In this document: piece by piece, positions 13,123 through 22,146 of the stretch
Position numbering within the stretch: position 1 is the first letter of the stretch
Layout of the letters: every line of letters starts with the position of its first letter
Assembly: GCF_029854215.1 (NCBI RefSeq)
Contig: NZ_CP122961.1
Span: 744,001 to 808,000, forward strand
Direction of reading: 5' to 3'
DNA from: Halomonas alkaliantarctica
GTDB taxonomy: Bacteria; Pseudomonadota; Gammaproteobacteria; Pseudomonadales; Halomonadaceae
Length of the DNA stretch: 64,000 nucleotides
Position numbers and translations under genes: made by a program
Notes under the pieces: model-generated
The model's database searches: none
Told to the model about the DNA's origin: nothing
The model's input: the letters and a program-made list of their open reading frames with translations, nothing else

Positions 13123-14373
13123 ATGGCACTATACGTACAGAAGTTCGGCGGCACTTCGGTGGGCTCTGTCGAGCGTATCAAGGCCGTAGCGGAAAAGGTT
13201 AAGGGCTTCCGCGATCAAGGCCATCAGATAGTGGTCGTGGTCTCCGCCATGAGCGGCGAAACTAATCGGCTTACCGATATGGCGCAGGCGCTTAACGACG
13301 ATCCCGCGCCGCGCGAGATGGATATGCTGCTGTCGACCGGTGAGCAGGTGACTATTTCACTGCTTGCTATGGCGCTTCAGCAAATCGGTGTGCCAGCCAC
13401 TTCGCATACTGGCGCCCAGGTAGGCATTCACACCGATAGCGCCTATACCAAGGCGCGTATCCAACGCATTGAAACCGAAGACCTGAAGGCCGACCTGGAA
13501 GCTGGGCAGGTAGTGGTCGTGGCCGGATTCCAAGGGGTTGATGAAGACGGCAATATCACTACCCTGGGTCGCGGCGGTTCCGACACCACGGGTGTGGCGT
13601 TGGCCGCCGCGCTGGGTGCTGATGAATGCCAGATTTATACCGATGTTGACGGGGTATACACCACTGACCCCCGTGTCTGCTCCAAAGCTCAGCGCTTAAC
13701 GAGCATCACCGTCGAAGAGATGCTGGAACTGGCCAGTCTCGGTTCTAAAGTGCTGCAGATCCGTGCGGTAGAGTTTGCCGGTAAGTACAACGTGCCCCTG
13801 CGGGTGCTGTCGAGTTTTGAAGATGGCCCCGGTACCCTAATTGTTGCAGAAGCCGACCAAGACGAGGACGCTATGGAAGAACCACTGATCTCCGGTATCG
13901 CCTTTACCAAAAATGAAGCAAAATTAACCTTGCTCAATACGCCGGATGTGCCGGGTGTAGCATCGCGCATTCTAGGTCCGATTGCCGATGCCAATATCGA
14001 AGTTGATATGATCGTTCAGAACGTGGCGCCAGCCGGTGACTATACCGACTTTACCTTTACGGTTGCCAAGGGCGATTACAAAGCCACTAAGAAGCTGCTT
14101 GAAGAGACGGTGATCCCTGATCTGGGCGGCGGTGAGCTGCGCGGTGATGACAATATCGCTAAGGTTTCTTTAGTGGGTGTGGGCATGCGTTCTCACGCGG
14201 GTGTGGCATCAAAAATGTTCCGCGTACTAGCCGACGAAAACGTCAATATCCGTATGGTCTCCACTTCTGAAATTAAAATTTCGGTCGTTATTGATGAGAA
14301 ACATATGGAGCTTGCCGTTAACGCATTACACAAAGCTTTTGGTCTAGATAAGGCAGATATCGAATCGGAATAA
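13123..14373 (+). CDS. lysC: Aspartokinase
   Basis: Phosphorylates aspartate, the first step towards lysine, methionine, threonine and diaminopimelate (and, in halophiles, ectoine precursors). The 416-residue protein has the amino-acid kinase domain with KFGGTSVGS near the N-terminus, VVSAMSGETN, GRGGSDTTGVALA and TDVDGVYTTDPR. Two C-terminal ACT domains (from about residue 265) expected to bind the feedback effector follow. The start ATG is preceded by AGGAAAAA. No lysine riboswitch is seen in the short leader. The alaS-lysC-csrA order matches Pseudomonas. Confidence 0.96.
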   Translation: MALYVQKFGGTSVGSVERIKAVAEKVKGFRDQGHQIVVVVSAMSGETNRLTDMAQALNDDPAPREMDMLLSTGEQVTISLLAMALQQIGVPATSHTGAQVGIHTDSAYTKARIQRIETEDLKADLEAGQVVVVAGFQGVDEDGNITTLGRGGSDTTGVALAAALGADECQIYTDVDGVYTTDPRVCSKAQRLTSITVEEMLELASLGSKVLQIRAVEFAGKYNVPLRVLSSFEDGPGTLIVAEADQDEDAMEEPLISGIAFTKNEAKLTLLNTPDVPGVASRILGPIADANIEVDMIVQNVAPAGDYTDFTFTVAKGDYKATKKLLEETVIPDLGGGELRGDDNIAKVSLVGVGMRSHAGVASKMFRVLADENVNIRMVSTSEIKISVVIDEKHMELAVNALHKAFGLDKADIESE

Positions 14374-14567
14374 CATTTATGCCTTAAACCTTCTACGCTG
14401 AGGATGTACTTGCTGCCTTGTGGTGGTGAGCTTTCTTTCAACGGGAGGTATAAGGTGTTATGAAGCCGGGGTGATTGGTGACAGGCAGCACTATGCCGCA
14501 TAATGGCGTGGTGTTGCCACCGGCTGACATATCCCGTTGCATAAAACGACTGAAAAGGAGATCAGCC

Positions 14568-14756
14568 ATGCTCATCCTAACTCGCCGTGTTGGCGAAACC
14601 CTGATGATCGGTGATGAAATCACCGTCACCGTGCTAGGTGTGAAAGGCAATCAAGTACGTATTGGCGTAAATGCGCCTAAAGACGTAGCAGTCCATCGTG
14701 AAGAGATTTACCAGCGTATTCAGCGTGAACGAAGCAGTGAAAACGAAGTGGAATAA
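14568..14756 (+). CDS. csrA: Carbon storage regulator CsrA (RsmA)
   Basis: RNA-binding homodimer that represses or stabilises mRNAs by binding GGA motifs near ribosome binding sites. The 62-residue protein begins [10 protein letters not shown] and retains Arg44-equivalent chemistry in [13 protein letters not shown], the usual RNA-contact helix. The ATG at 14568 has the ribosome binding site AAAAGGAG; a longer in-frame reading from 14475 lacks family support. The leader has GGA motifs at 14402-14404 (in AGGATGT), 14444-14446 and 14457-14459, the last in the ribosome binding site, suggesting autoregulation. Its likely antagonist RNA is encoded at 4406-4578. Confidence 0.97.
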   Translation: MLILTRRVGETLMIGDEITVTVLGVKGNQVRIGVNAPKDVAVHREEIYQRIQRERSSENEVE

Positions 14757-14889
14757 GACTGGCGGGCTCGCACGATGAAACGATGCTTAAAGCGTAAAAT
14801 TAGTTGTAAGATATGGCCGGTGCGAAAAAAATCCGTAGAAGACTAGACACAAGAAGGCTAAATCGGTAATATTCGCGCCGTGCCGTTGA

Positions 14890-14982
14890 GGAGAGGTGGC
14901 CGAGTGGCTGAAGGCGCTCCCCTGCTAAGGGAGTATAGGGTTTATAGCCCTATCGAGGGTTCGAATCCCTCTCTCTCCGCCA
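14890..14982 (+). tRNA. tRNA-Ser (GCT)
   Basis: A 93-nt class II tRNA with acceptor GGAGAGG pairing to the 3' strand (one wobble), long variable arm, TTCGAAT T-loop and encoded CCA. The anticodon GCT is at 14924-14926. Confidence 0.97.
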
Positions 14983-15030
14983 ATCGCATGGCCAGTGCTT
15001 AGAGTTAGTAAGTATGTGGTCACAAGGTAT

Positions 15031-15107
15031 GCGCCCGTAGCTCAGCTGGATAGAGTACCTGACTACGAATCAGGGGGTCGGAGGTTCGAATCCTCCCGGG
15101 CGCGCCA
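15031..15107 (+). tRNA. tRNA-Arg (ACG), copy 1
   Basis: A 77-nt cloverleaf with GCGCCCG acceptor, anticodon ACG at 15065-15067, TTCGAAT T-loop and encoded CCA. The wobble A is expected to become inosine. Confidence 0.98.
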
Positions 15108-15190
15108 CCTTCTTGATACTTGTTGGCGATCCAGTAGCAGATGAAGTGGTTGCAAAGTGTCAGATCAGTAAAAGTTCGACGCAACATCAC

Positions 15191-15267
15191 GCGCCCGTAG
15201 CTCAGCTGGATAGAGTACCTGACTACGAATCAGGGGGTCGGAGGTTCGAATCCTCCCGGGCGCGCCA
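15191..15267 (+). tRNA. tRNA-Arg (ACG), copy 2
   Basis: An identical 77-nt copy of the preceding tRNA, 83 bases downstream, with the anticodon at 15225-15227. The flanking sequences differ, so this is a tandem gene duplication. A terminator follows seven bases later. Confidence 0.98.
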
Positions 15268-15273
15268 GATTCC

Positions 15274-15306
15274 AAAACCCGCTCTCTTGTTTAGAGCGGG
15301 TTTTCT
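15274..15306 (+). terminator. Terminator of the tRNA cluster
   Basis: A perfect 12-bp stem, AAAACCCGCTCT with AGAGCGGGTTTT, around a 7-base loop and ending in T residues. Confidence 0.9.
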
Positions 15307-15373
15307 GTTTCCAGCCTGACCAGTTTCCAGCCTGACCGGAAGTAGCTCGCGCCCCGGTCTTGCGATCGTTTGT

Positions 15374-15407
15374 AGCGCCCCCGCTTTGCGGTAGGGCGCT
15401 TTTTTTT
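15374..15407 (+). terminator. Second terminator, facing the dusC-like gene
   Basis: AGCGCCC at 15374-15380 pairs with GGGCGCT at 15394-15400, with an inner CCGC/GCGG stem and a run of T to 15407. Just before it, a 16-base segment ending in CAGCCTGACC is directly repeated in tandem. Confidence 0.8.
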
Positions 15408-15438
15408 GCCTGTTAAATGGGTAGCTGCAACAGAAAGG

Positions 15439-16437
15439 CTAAGCCTGTAGTACGGCGTGCTGTTCGTCGACGACGAGGCTGTCGAGCAGTTGATCTAGCA
15501 CGGTGAGGCGCTTTACGCGCTGAAAATTCTGCTCAGCGTCACTGCTGCCTTGGCGCATTTGCGCTAGCCACTGCTTTACCAGCGAGACCACGACACGGTC
15601 TGGCAACTGCTGGCGCTGAAGGGCGGCGTACTCTTTGAGCACATTGGCGCGCATCGTCCAGCTGCTTTCGGGCAGCCGCTCGCCTGTTCGCAGCCAATGG
15701 CGAATGCGTGGTGCCAACCAAGGGTCGGCCAGTGCGCTGCGTCCCAGCATTACGTCGCGACATCCTGACAGAGTGCGGGCCTTCCAGTAATCTTCCAGCG
15801 TCCAGATATCGCCATTGGCGACAACCGGAATGCTCACCTGGCGGCGGATTTTGCCGATCCACTCCCAATGCGCCGGAGGTCGGTAGCCCTCGTCTCGGGT
15901 GCGTGCATGTACCACCAGCTGTGCGGCACCACCTGCTTCGGTGGCTTGGGCGCAGGCCACCGCTAAGCGGCGATTGGCGAAGCCCAGGCGAATCTTGGCA
16001 GTCACGGGGATTTCGCCGTCTAAAGCGTCGTGAACGGCTTTAACCGCTTGGTAGACGCGATCAGGCTGGCGCAGTAGCGAAGCGCCGCCATCGTGCCGGT
16101 TAACCAGTTTGGCAGGGCAGCCGAAGTTAAGGTCGACGCTCACCGCGCCTAAGCTAAGCGCCTGGCGCGCGTTGGCCGCCAGGGCGACTGGGTCAGAACC
16201 CAGTAGCTGTAAATGCACCGGAATACCGCTTGGTGTGGCCACAGACGGTTGCGTAAGTTCGGGGCAGTATTTATAAAACACTCTGGGTGGCAGGCGGGCA
16301 TCAACAACGCGGACAAACTCGGTGACCGTCCAGTCGAACCCGGCATGGCGGGTTAACAGATCGCGAGTCAGTGCGTCGATCACACCTTCCATCGGGGCTA
16401 GGCCGATTCTGCCGTTATGTAGTAAATTAACAACCAT
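15439..16437 (-). CDS. dusC: tRNA-dihydrouridine synthase, DusC type
   Basis: A flavin-dependent enzyme reducing specific uridines (U16 in the DusC family) in tRNA to dihydrouridine. The 332-residue barrel protein has GLAPMEGVIDALTRDLL near the N-terminus, QLLGSDP, the catalytic-cysteine segment DLNFGCPAKLVNRHDGGASLL, VHARTRDEGY, and VVANGDIW. The ATG at 16437 is preferred; a GTG nine bases upstream is possible. Neither ribosome binding site is strong. Assignment to the C subfamily rests on the LAPMEG start and gene length and is less sure than the Dus family itself. Confidence 0.88.
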   Translation of the reverse strand: MVVNLLHNGRIGLAPMEGVIDALTRDLLTRHAGFDWTVTEFVRVVDARLPPRVFYKYCPELTQPSVATPSGIPVHLQLLGSDPVALAANARQALSLGAVSVDLNFGCPAKLVNRHDGGASLLRQPDRVYQAVKAVHDALDGEIPVTAKIRLGFANRRLAVACAQATEAGGAAQLVVHARTRDEGYRPPAHWEWIGKIRRQVSIPVVANGDIWTLEDYWKARTLSGCRDVMLGRSALADPWLAPRIRHWLRTGERLPESSWTMRANVLKEYAALQRQQLPDRVVVSLVKQWLAQMRQGSSDAEQNFQRVKRLTVLDQLLDSLVVDEQHAVLQA

Positions 16438-16598
16438 GACTTCCACTATCGCGCCATTGCATTCTATTCTGGGTGTGGCAGGTTAGTGTATTCCCCTTAC
16501 TGCGCCAAGCGCCTTTCTTCGTATTGGCATGATGATGTGCGTAAGAATGTACTAGAACAATAGTTAAAGACAGTTTTGAAGACATAGGAGAGTGCCTT

Positions 16599-16856
16599 AT
16601 GCAGGATCTGGAATTATTGCAGGGTGGGTTGGCATTGATGGCGCTCGGCATGGGTGTAGTGTTTGTTTTTCTTACTATTTTGGTTATTAGCGTTACGCTG
16701 ATGTCGAAGCTTATAGCGCGTTTTCAACCCGTTCCCGTCGCGGTTGATACAGGCAAAAAATCGTCGCAAGCTTCGGCCCCTTCTGCTCAAAGTGACGAGG
16801 TCATGGCAGTGATCAGTGCTGCAGTGCACCGTTACCGCTCAACGCGGCGTCGCTAA
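16599..16856 (+). CDS. oadG: Oxaloacetate decarboxylase gamma subunit
   Basis: Small membrane subunit that anchors the oxaloacetate decarboxylase complex. The 85-residue product has one N-terminal transmembrane helix (about residues 10-38, ALMALGMGVVFVFLTILVI). A hydrophilic tail follows, as in OadG. It is the first gene of an oadG-oadA-oadB set; oadA starts 92 bases later. The weak hairpin and T-run at about 16874-16905 between them may attenuate transcription. The ATG has an AGGAGAG ribosome binding site. Confidence 0.9.
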   Translation: MQDLELLQGGLALMALGMGVVFVFLTILVISVTLMSKLIARFQPVPVAVDTGKKSSQASAPSAQSDEVMAVISAAVHRYRSTRRR

Positions 16857-16948
16857 CTTTCTCAATTTTTTTCATTTTGGCCATCTTTTGGCTATTTTTT
16901 TGTTATTTTTACTACAAACTTACAACTCTACTACTGTGAGCCAAGACC

Positions 16949-18769
16949 ATGAACGAAATAAAACGCCCTCTAGGCATTACTGATGTCGTGCTGCGCGATG
17001 CCCATCAATCACTATTTGCCACGCGTATGCGCCTGGACGATATGCTGCCGATCGCTGAAAAGCTTGATCGCGTTGGCTACTGGTCGCTGGAAACCTGGGG
17101 TGGAGCCACTTATGACGCCTGCATTCGTTATTTGGGTGAAGATCCGTGGGAGCGCATTCGTGCTTTAAAAGAGGCTATGCCCAATACGCCCCAAGCCATG
17201 CTGCTACGCGGCCAGAATCTGCTGGGCTATCGTCACTACGCCGATGACGTGGTCGATAAGTTTGTCGAGCGGGCGAAAACTAACGGCGTTGATGTCTTCC
17301 GTGTCTTTGATGCCATGAATGATCCGCGCAATCTCGAACGCGCCATTCAGGCTGTGCGTGACGTGGAAGGCCATGCCCAGGGCACTATCTCCTACACTGT
17401 AAGCCCGGTACATACCCTGGATAGCTGGGTCGATCTCGCTAAAACCATTGCCGGTTTAGGCGCAGATTCATTGGCTATCAAGGATATGGCGGGGCTATTG
17501 ACGCCCTACACGGCTTTCGACTTGGTCACACGACTCAAGAAAGAGCTATCGATACCGGTGCACTTGCACTGCCACGCTACCACCGGTCTCTCTACATCGA
17601 CTATTTTGAAAGCGGTAGAAGCGGGCATCGATAACGTCGATACCTCAATCTCGTCCATGTCGATGACCTACGGCCACAGTCCCACCGAGTCAGTGGTGGC
17701 AATGCTCAAAGATACCGGTCGCGATACCGGCCTGGATCTTGAGCTGCTCGAAGATATTGCCGGTTACTTCCGCGAAGTGCGCAAAAAGTACGCCGCCTTT
17801 GAAGGTTCGCTGCGCGGTATTGATTCGCGCATCCTGATTGCTCAGGTGCCCGGCGGTATGCTGACCAATATGGAAGGCCAGCTGAAAGAGCAGGGTGCGG
17901 GCGACAAGCTGGACGACGTACTAAGCGAAATTCCTCGCGTCCGCGAAGATCTTGGCTTTATTCCGCTGGTAACGCCCACTTCGCAAATCGTCGGCACCCA
18001 GGCGGTGATGAACGTGATGATGGGCGAGCGCTACAAGTCGATCTCCAAGGAAGTCCAGGCGCTGCTCAAAGGAGAATATGGCGCGGCCCCTGCCCCCTTT
18101 AACGCCGAACTGCAGAAGCGCGTGCTAGAAGGCGGCGAGCCAATTACCTGCCGCCCGGCGGATAACCTCTCACCGGAAATGGATAGACTAGCCACGGAGC
18201 TGAAAGAGAAAGCCAGCGCTGAAGGCATCCGCTTGGCTGAAGGCAAGCGCGAAGTCGATGACGTCCTGACCTATGCGCTGTTTCCCCAGATTGGTTTGAA
18301 ATTCCTTAAGAACCGTGACAATCCCGACGCCTTTGAGCCTGTTCCCCAGGTGGCTGAAGCAAGCGCGGAAAAAACACCTGCCAAGGCGGAAAGCAAAGCG
18401 CCTGTAGCCAGCAGTGGCCCGGAAACCTATACCGTTAAGCTCAACGGCAAAGCCTTCGTGGTGGAAGTGTCTGAAGGTGGTGAGCTGGGGGAGGTGCAGG
18501 AGCAAACGGCCAGCGCCAGCGCACCCAAAGAGGAAGCCCCTGCACCCAGTGGAGGTAGTGGAGAAAGCATTGATGCACCGCTGGCCGGTAATATCTTCAA
18601 GGTCAATGTCCGTCCCGGCGAGCAGGTCGCTGAAGGTGACGTGGTGATCATCCTGGAAGCGATGAAAATGGAAACCGAAGTGCGTGCCAGCAGCGCAGGC
18701 ACTGTGTCTAAGGTGAACGTCAGCGAGGGCGACAGCGTAGCCGTAGGCGATACGCTGATCGAACTCTAA
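16949..18769 (+). CDS. oadA: Oxaloacetate decarboxylase alpha subunit (biotin-dependent)
   Basis: Carboxyltransferase subunit: moves CO2 from oxaloacetate to biotin, giving pyruvate. The 606-residue protein begins with the carboxyltransferase barrel ([40 protein letters not shown]). A conserved carboxylase domain and an Ala/Pro/Glu-rich linker (about 465-530) follow. The biotinyl domain has EAMKMETE and biotin site Lys573. It sits between oadG and oadB. The complex is expected to couple decarboxylation to Na+ export, which fits a halophile. Confidence 0.96.
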   Translation: MNEIKRPLGITDVVLRDAHQSLFATRMRLDDMLPIAEKLDRVGYWSLETWGGATYDACIRYLGEDPWERIRALKEAMPNTPQAMLLRGQNLLGYRHYADDVVDKFVERAKTNGVDVFRVFDAMNDPRNLERAIQAVRDVEGHAQGTISYTVSPVHTLDSWVDLAKTIAGLGADSLAIKDMAGLLTPYTAFDLVTRLKKELSIPVHLHCHATTGLSTSTILKAVEAGIDNVDTSISSMSMTYGHSPTESVVAMLKDTGRDTGLDLELLEDIAGYFREVRKKYAAFEGSLRGIDSRILIAQVPGGMLTNMEGQLKEQGAGDKLDDVLSEIPRVREDLGFIPLVTPTSQIVGTQAVMNVMMGERYKSISKEVQALLKGEYGAAPAPFNAELQKRVLEGGEPITCRPADNLSPEMDRLATELKEKASAEGIRLAEGKREVDDVLTYALFPQIGLKFLKNRDNPDAFEPVPQVAEASAEKTPAKAESKAPVASSGPETYTVKLNGKAFVVEVSEGGELGEVQEQTASASAPKEEAPAPSGGSGESIDAPLAGNIFKVNVRPGEQVAEGDVVIILEAMKMETEVRASSAGTVSKVNVSEGDSVAVGDTLIEL

Positions 18770-18779
18770 GGGCCCAGTA

Positions 18780-20102
18780 ATGGATAAATTAGTAACGTTA
18801 TGGGAAGGTTCTGGGCTGTATAACCTTGAGCTTGGCCAAGCGGTCATGATTGTAGTGGGACTACTGCTGCTCTACCTGGCCATCTATAAGAAGTTTGAGC
18901 CGTTGCTGCTAGTGCCGATTGGCTTTGGTGGCATTCTGGCCAATATCCCCGAGGCGGGGCTGGCTATTTCAGCGCTGGACCAAGCGATTGAGGTGGCAAA
19001 ACCCGTGGTGCTGCAGCAGATAGCAGCCGCCCTGGGTGCTACTCTCGATCCGGTGTCGAACTTAGAGGTATGGCGGGAGTCGCTAAAAGCGCTTGCCCAC
19101 GATTCCGCAGCGCCGGATCAGGTGCGTGCCGCGCGGGATATCGCCATGAGTGTAGGTTACGGCGACGGCATGCTCTACAGCTTCTATCGCGTTGCGATTG
19201 CCTCGGGTGTTGCCCCGCTGATTATCTTTATGGGTGTGGGCGCCATGACCGATTTCGGTCCGCTGCTGGCCAACCCGCGCACGCTTTTTTTAGGTGCCGC
19301 TGCTCAATTTGGTATTTTTGCCACCCTGTTTGGCGCCGTAGTGCTTAGCTCGATGGGGATCATGGATTTCTCGCTTAACCAGGCCGCCGCCATTGGTATT
19401 ATTGGCGGCGCGGATGGCCCGACCTCCATTTACGTCGCCAGCATGTTAGCACCGGAACTGCTGGGTGCTATCGCTGTGGCCGCCTACGCCTATATGGCGC
19501 TGGTACCGCTAATTCAGCCCCCGATTATGCGTCTTTTGACCACCCAAAAAGAGCGTCAAATCAAGATGACGCAGCTGCGGCCGGTCTCCAAGCTGGAAAA
19601 GGTGGTCTTCCCGCTGGTGCTGTTGATATTGGTCGCGCTGTTTCTACCTGATGCAGCACCGCTACTGGGCATGTTCTGTTTCGGTAATTTGATGCGCGAA
19701 TGTGGCGTGGTCGAGCGCCTGTCGGATACCGCGCAGAATGCCCTGATCAATATCGTCACCATCATCCTCGGCCTGTCGGTGGGTTCCAAGCTGATGGCCG
19801 ATAGCTTCCTGTCGTTTGAGACGCTGGGGATCTTGGGCTTAGGGATTGTCGCCTTCGGCATCGGCACAGCCGCGGGGGTATTGATGGCAAAGCTAATGAA
19901 TTTAGTCAGCAAAATGCCCATCAACCCGTTAATTGGTGCTGCGGGTGTTTCTGCAGTGCCGATGGCGGCGCGGGTGGCTAACAAAGTGGGGCTTGAGTCC
20001 AACCCGCATAACTTCCTGCTGATGCACGCCATGGGCCCCAATGTGGCCGGGGTCATTGGTTCGGCGGTAGCCGCTGGGGTGATGATTAAATACTTGGGCT
20101 GA
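18780..20102 (+). CDS. oadB: Oxaloacetate decarboxylase beta subunit
   Basis: Integral membrane subunit that decarboxylates carboxybiotin and pumps Na+ out. The 440-residue protein has many hydrophobic helices and the family core [16 protein letters not shown], containing the Asp implicated in Na+ coupling. The C-terminal [18 protein letters not shown] and [14 protein letters not shown] segments are also present. It starts 10 bases after oadA, and a strong terminator follows. An extra hydrophilic stretch at about residues 80-120 is seen in many proteobacterial OadB proteins. Confidence 0.96.
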   Translation: MDKLVTLWEGSGLYNLELGQAVMIVVGLLLLYLAIYKKFEPLLLVPIGFGGILANIPEAGLAISALDQAIEVAKPVVLQQIAAALGATLDPVSNLEVWRESLKALAHDSAAPDQVRAARDIAMSVGYGDGMLYSFYRVAIASGVAPLIIFMGVGAMTDFGPLLANPRTLFLGAAAQFGIFATLFGAVVLSSMGIMDFSLNQAAAIGIIGGADGPTSIYVASMLAPELLGAIAVAAYAYMALVPLIQPPIMRLLTTQKERQIKMTQLRPVSKLEKVVFPLVLLILVALFLPDAAPLLGMFCFGNLMRECGVVERLSDTAQNALINIVTIILGLSVGSKLMADSFLSFETLGILGLGIVAFGIGTAAGVLMAKLMNLVSKMPINPLIGAAGVSAVPMAARVANKVGLESNPHNFLLMHAMGPNVAGVIGSAVAAGVMIKYLG

Positions 20103-20141
20103 AGCTTAATGGGTTAATGCTTAGAAAGAGATTAATCCGAG

Positions 20142-20178
20142 CGCGGCATGCTGATACTTTCGGTATGTCGCGTTTTTT
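20142..20178 (+). terminator. Terminator of oadGAB
   Basis: CGCGGCAT at 20142-20149 pairs with ATGTCGCG at 20165-20172 (one G-T wobble), followed by six T residues. Confidence 0.8.
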
Positions 20179-20192
20179 AATGAGTGATAGGT

Positions 20193-20810
20193 TTAGTCAG
20201 TGAGAATCTCAATAGCACTTTTTATGCGGTTTTCCAGCGGGGTAAGGTCAAGCGGGTAGTCCCGTGGCCAGCCAATGGCCAGGCGCACGCCATCACCATC
20301 GTAGTCGGCTTGTTCAATCGGGATATCGCGCTCTTCACACCAGGCGCGGGCAATCGCTTCATTGGCAAAGGTGAGTCGCAGGGTATAGGTGTTGCGCTCA
20401 ACCACTTCCCGGGTAGGCAGCGTCTCAAGGGAATGGCTAACCGCCTGGGCGTAAGCGCGGGCTAAGCCGCCGGTGCCGAGTTTAGTGCCGCCAAAATAAC
20501 GAATGACCACACAGCCTATCTGGCCCAGTTGGCTACCCTGGAGAACCTGATACATAGGTCGGCCAGCGGTGCCGCCAGGCTCGCCATCATCGGAAAAGCC
20601 GATCAAATTTTGCTCGCCGGGTGGCCCGGCAATATAGGCAGTGCAGTGGTGGCTGGCATTTGGGTGCGCGGTTTTCGCCGCATTCAGCAGATTAGTGAAT
20701 GCGTTGATATCGGGAGCGTGGCAGATCCAGGTAATGAAATGGCTCTTTTCTACTTCAATGTCAGCCGTGTGCCATGACTCAGGGGGTAGCTCGGGAACCC
20801 GATAGCGCAT
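20193..20810 (-). CDS. yigZ: IMPACT/YigZ family protein
   Basis: Conserved protein of the IMPACT family; bacterial members bind nucleic acid, and the precise role is not established. The 205-residue length equals E. coli YigZ. The N-terminal UPF0029 domain carries SHFITWICHAP, SDDGEPGGTAGRPM and VVIRYFGGTKLGTGGLARAY, followed by the C-terminal DUF1949-type domain. Its ATG overlaps the stop of the upstream gene in a TAATG arrangement, so it is translationally coupled. That places it under the upstream SOS-type promoter, an unusual context for this gene. Confidence 0.92.
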   Translation of the reverse strand: MRYRVPELPPESWHTADIEVEKSHFITWICHAPDINAFTNLLNAAKTAHPNASHHCTAYIAGPPGEQNLIGFSDDGEPGGTAGRPMYQVLQGSQLGQIGCVVIRYFGGTKLGTGGLARAYAQAVSHSLETLPTREVVERNTYTLRLTFANEAIARAWCEERDIPIEQADYDGDGVRLAIGWPRDYPLDLTPLENRIKSAIEILTD

Positions 20811-21214
20811 TAATGCTCCGTGAAGGTATGCTTATTTTTCTGGCAAGCTCTTGGATGTGGTTCGACACCCATTACCATACCGAGCACCTGAATATCCCGG
20901 TTGTGCAAAAATAGCGCTGGCTGCAGTGCATCTTCTGGCCATAGCTCCACGCCAAAGCGGCTGATAGAGAGCTGCCTCAAAGCGACTGTTTGCTGATTAA
21001 TTTCGGCAACGGCGGTTTCTGTCTGGGTATCATGTTGATAGCGACGGATAATAATGACATCGCCATCGAACAAGTTGCAATCACACAGTGCGTTGCCGCG
21101 CACTTTGAGCGCGTAGGTGTTGCGTCGGGTTACGCTAGGCGCCATCGCGTATGGACGCGGTGCAGGTTGTCTACGGCCGAACGTAGCGCTAGGTGCTGCC
21201 ATCGATAGGGTCAT
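20810..21214 (-). CDS. S24/LexA-fold protein without catalytic residues
   Basis: A 134-residue protein matching the LexA/UmuD C-terminal domain without a DNA-binding domain. It aligns well through YALKVRG, FDGDVIII, TAVAEINQQTV, VELWPED and VLGMVMG. The catalytic serine of GMSM/GDSM is replaced by alanine (RGNAL), and the catalytic lysine after TV (LexA EVTVKRL) is alanine too (QQTVAL). Self-cleavage is therefore not expected. Two LexA-like boxes lie 18-66 bases upstream, so DNA damage should induce it. A GGAG ribosome binding site precedes the ATG. No polymerase gene (umuC) is adjacent; the next gene is yigZ. Its function is unknown; an UmuD-like partner or antagonist role is speculation. 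Confidence 0.75.
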   Translation of the reverse strand: MTLSMAAPSATFGRRQPAPRPYAMAPSVTRRNTYALKVRGNALCDCNLFDGDVIIIRRYQHDTQTETAVAEINQQTVALRQLSISRFGVELWPEDALQPALFLHNRDIQVLGMVMGVEPHPRACQKNKHTFTEH

Positions 21215-21231
21215 TAGAGAATCTCCATTGC

Positions 21232-21280
21232 ATGTTCTTTCATACAGTGGTTTTCATTGTAGACCTGTTTTTGCATACAG
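21232..21280 (-). promoter_or_regulatory. Tandem LexA (SOS) boxes
   Basis: A perfect CTGT-N8-ACAG box lies at 21265-21280. A second copy with one mismatch (ATGT-N8-ACAG) lies at 21232-21247. Their centres are 33 bp apart, about three helical turns. They sit just upstream of the S24-like gene (minus strand); ccmA begins 132 bases away on the other strand. Confidence 0.8.
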
Positions 21281-21411
21281 TGCTAGAGATAATTAGTCTT
21301 ACACCATACTGATGGAGATCATGCTGCGACCCAGCGCCGCATTGTGTGAGTGGCGAGAAAGGGGCTTTACGTGTAGAGTTCGACGCGAAATCAATATGCC
21401 TGGAGAGACGC

Positions 21412-22032
21412 TTGAGCCTGTGTCTACAAGCCCGACAGCTTGCCTGTGAGCGCGACGATCGTTGGCTGTTTCAAGGGTTGGATCTTGATATTCGCAGCGG
21501 CGAAATTGTGCGTATTGAGGGCCCCAATGGCAGTGGTAAAACCAGCCTGTTGAAAATTCTCTCCGGGCAGCTCAGCGACTATCAGGGCGAGCTGTTCTGG
21601 AATGGCGCTGCGATGAACGAGGCACGTGAACATTTTCTGGCAAATTTGCTCTATTTAGGACATGCCCCAGGCATTAAATCAGGACTTTCTCCGTTAGAAA
21701 ATTTAGCCTGGTATCAGGCGTTAAGCGGTGAGAACGGTAATGAAGAACAGCGACTGAATGCCCTTGAAGGGGTTGGTTTGGCTGGCTTTGAAGACGTGCC
21801 CGCAGGTCAGCTCTCGGCAGGTCAGCAGCGCCGTGTAGCGCTGGCGCGCTTAACGCTTACACCGCGCGCCCTATGGGTACTGGATGAACCCTTCACCGCG
21901 ATTGATCGCCACGGCGTCGCTGATTTAGAGAAGCAGCTGGTTGCACACGCTCAGGCGGGCGGCTGTGTGTTAGTAACGACACACCACGAGTTAACCGCTT
22001 CACCGTTGTTGAGACGGATATCCCTAGGGTAG
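21412..22032 (+). CDS. ccmA: Cytochrome c maturation ABC transporter ATPase CcmA
   Basis: ATPase of the CcmABCD complex that releases holo-CcmE for heme delivery to c-type cytochromes. It has Walker A GPNGSGKTS, ABC signature LSAGQQRRVALAR and Walker B LWVLDEP. I favour the TTG start at 21412: GGAGAG lies just upstream, and the protein then begins MSLCLQARQL, right at the ABC domain, giving 206 residues. A GTG at 21346 would add 22 unconserved residues. It is the first gene of a nine-gene ccm operon. Confidence 0.92.
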   Translation: MSLCLQARQLACERDDRWLFQGLDLDIRSGEIVRIEGPNGSGKTSLLKILSGQLSDYQGELFWNGAAMNEAREHFLANLLYLGHAPGIKSGLSPLENLAWYQALSGENGNEEQRLNALEGVGLAGFEDVPAGQLSAGQQRRVALARLTLTPRALWVLDEPFTAIDRHGVADLEKQLVAHAQAGGCVLVTTHHELTASPLLRRISLG

Positions 22033-22146
22033 GAGGAGAAAGGGTTGCACAGCTCTTTACATGGCGCTTCACATAGCTCTTTACACGGTTCAGACACCAC
22101 CCAACAGGTTTCAGCAGTGCTAATGCGTGAGCATAAGGGTGGGTTA

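Noticed and set aside
14805..14816. TGTAAGATATGG, a half GacA box before tRNA-Ser
   Set aside because: The CTTACA half is missing and no sRNA-like sequence follows.
15113..15319. Open frame of 68 residues across the second tRNA-Arg
   Set aside because: It is the translation of the tRNA gene itself, a well-known spurious protein pattern.
18188..18847. 219-residue antisense frame across oadA/oadB
   Set aside because: Shadow of two confident genes; no recognisable domain.
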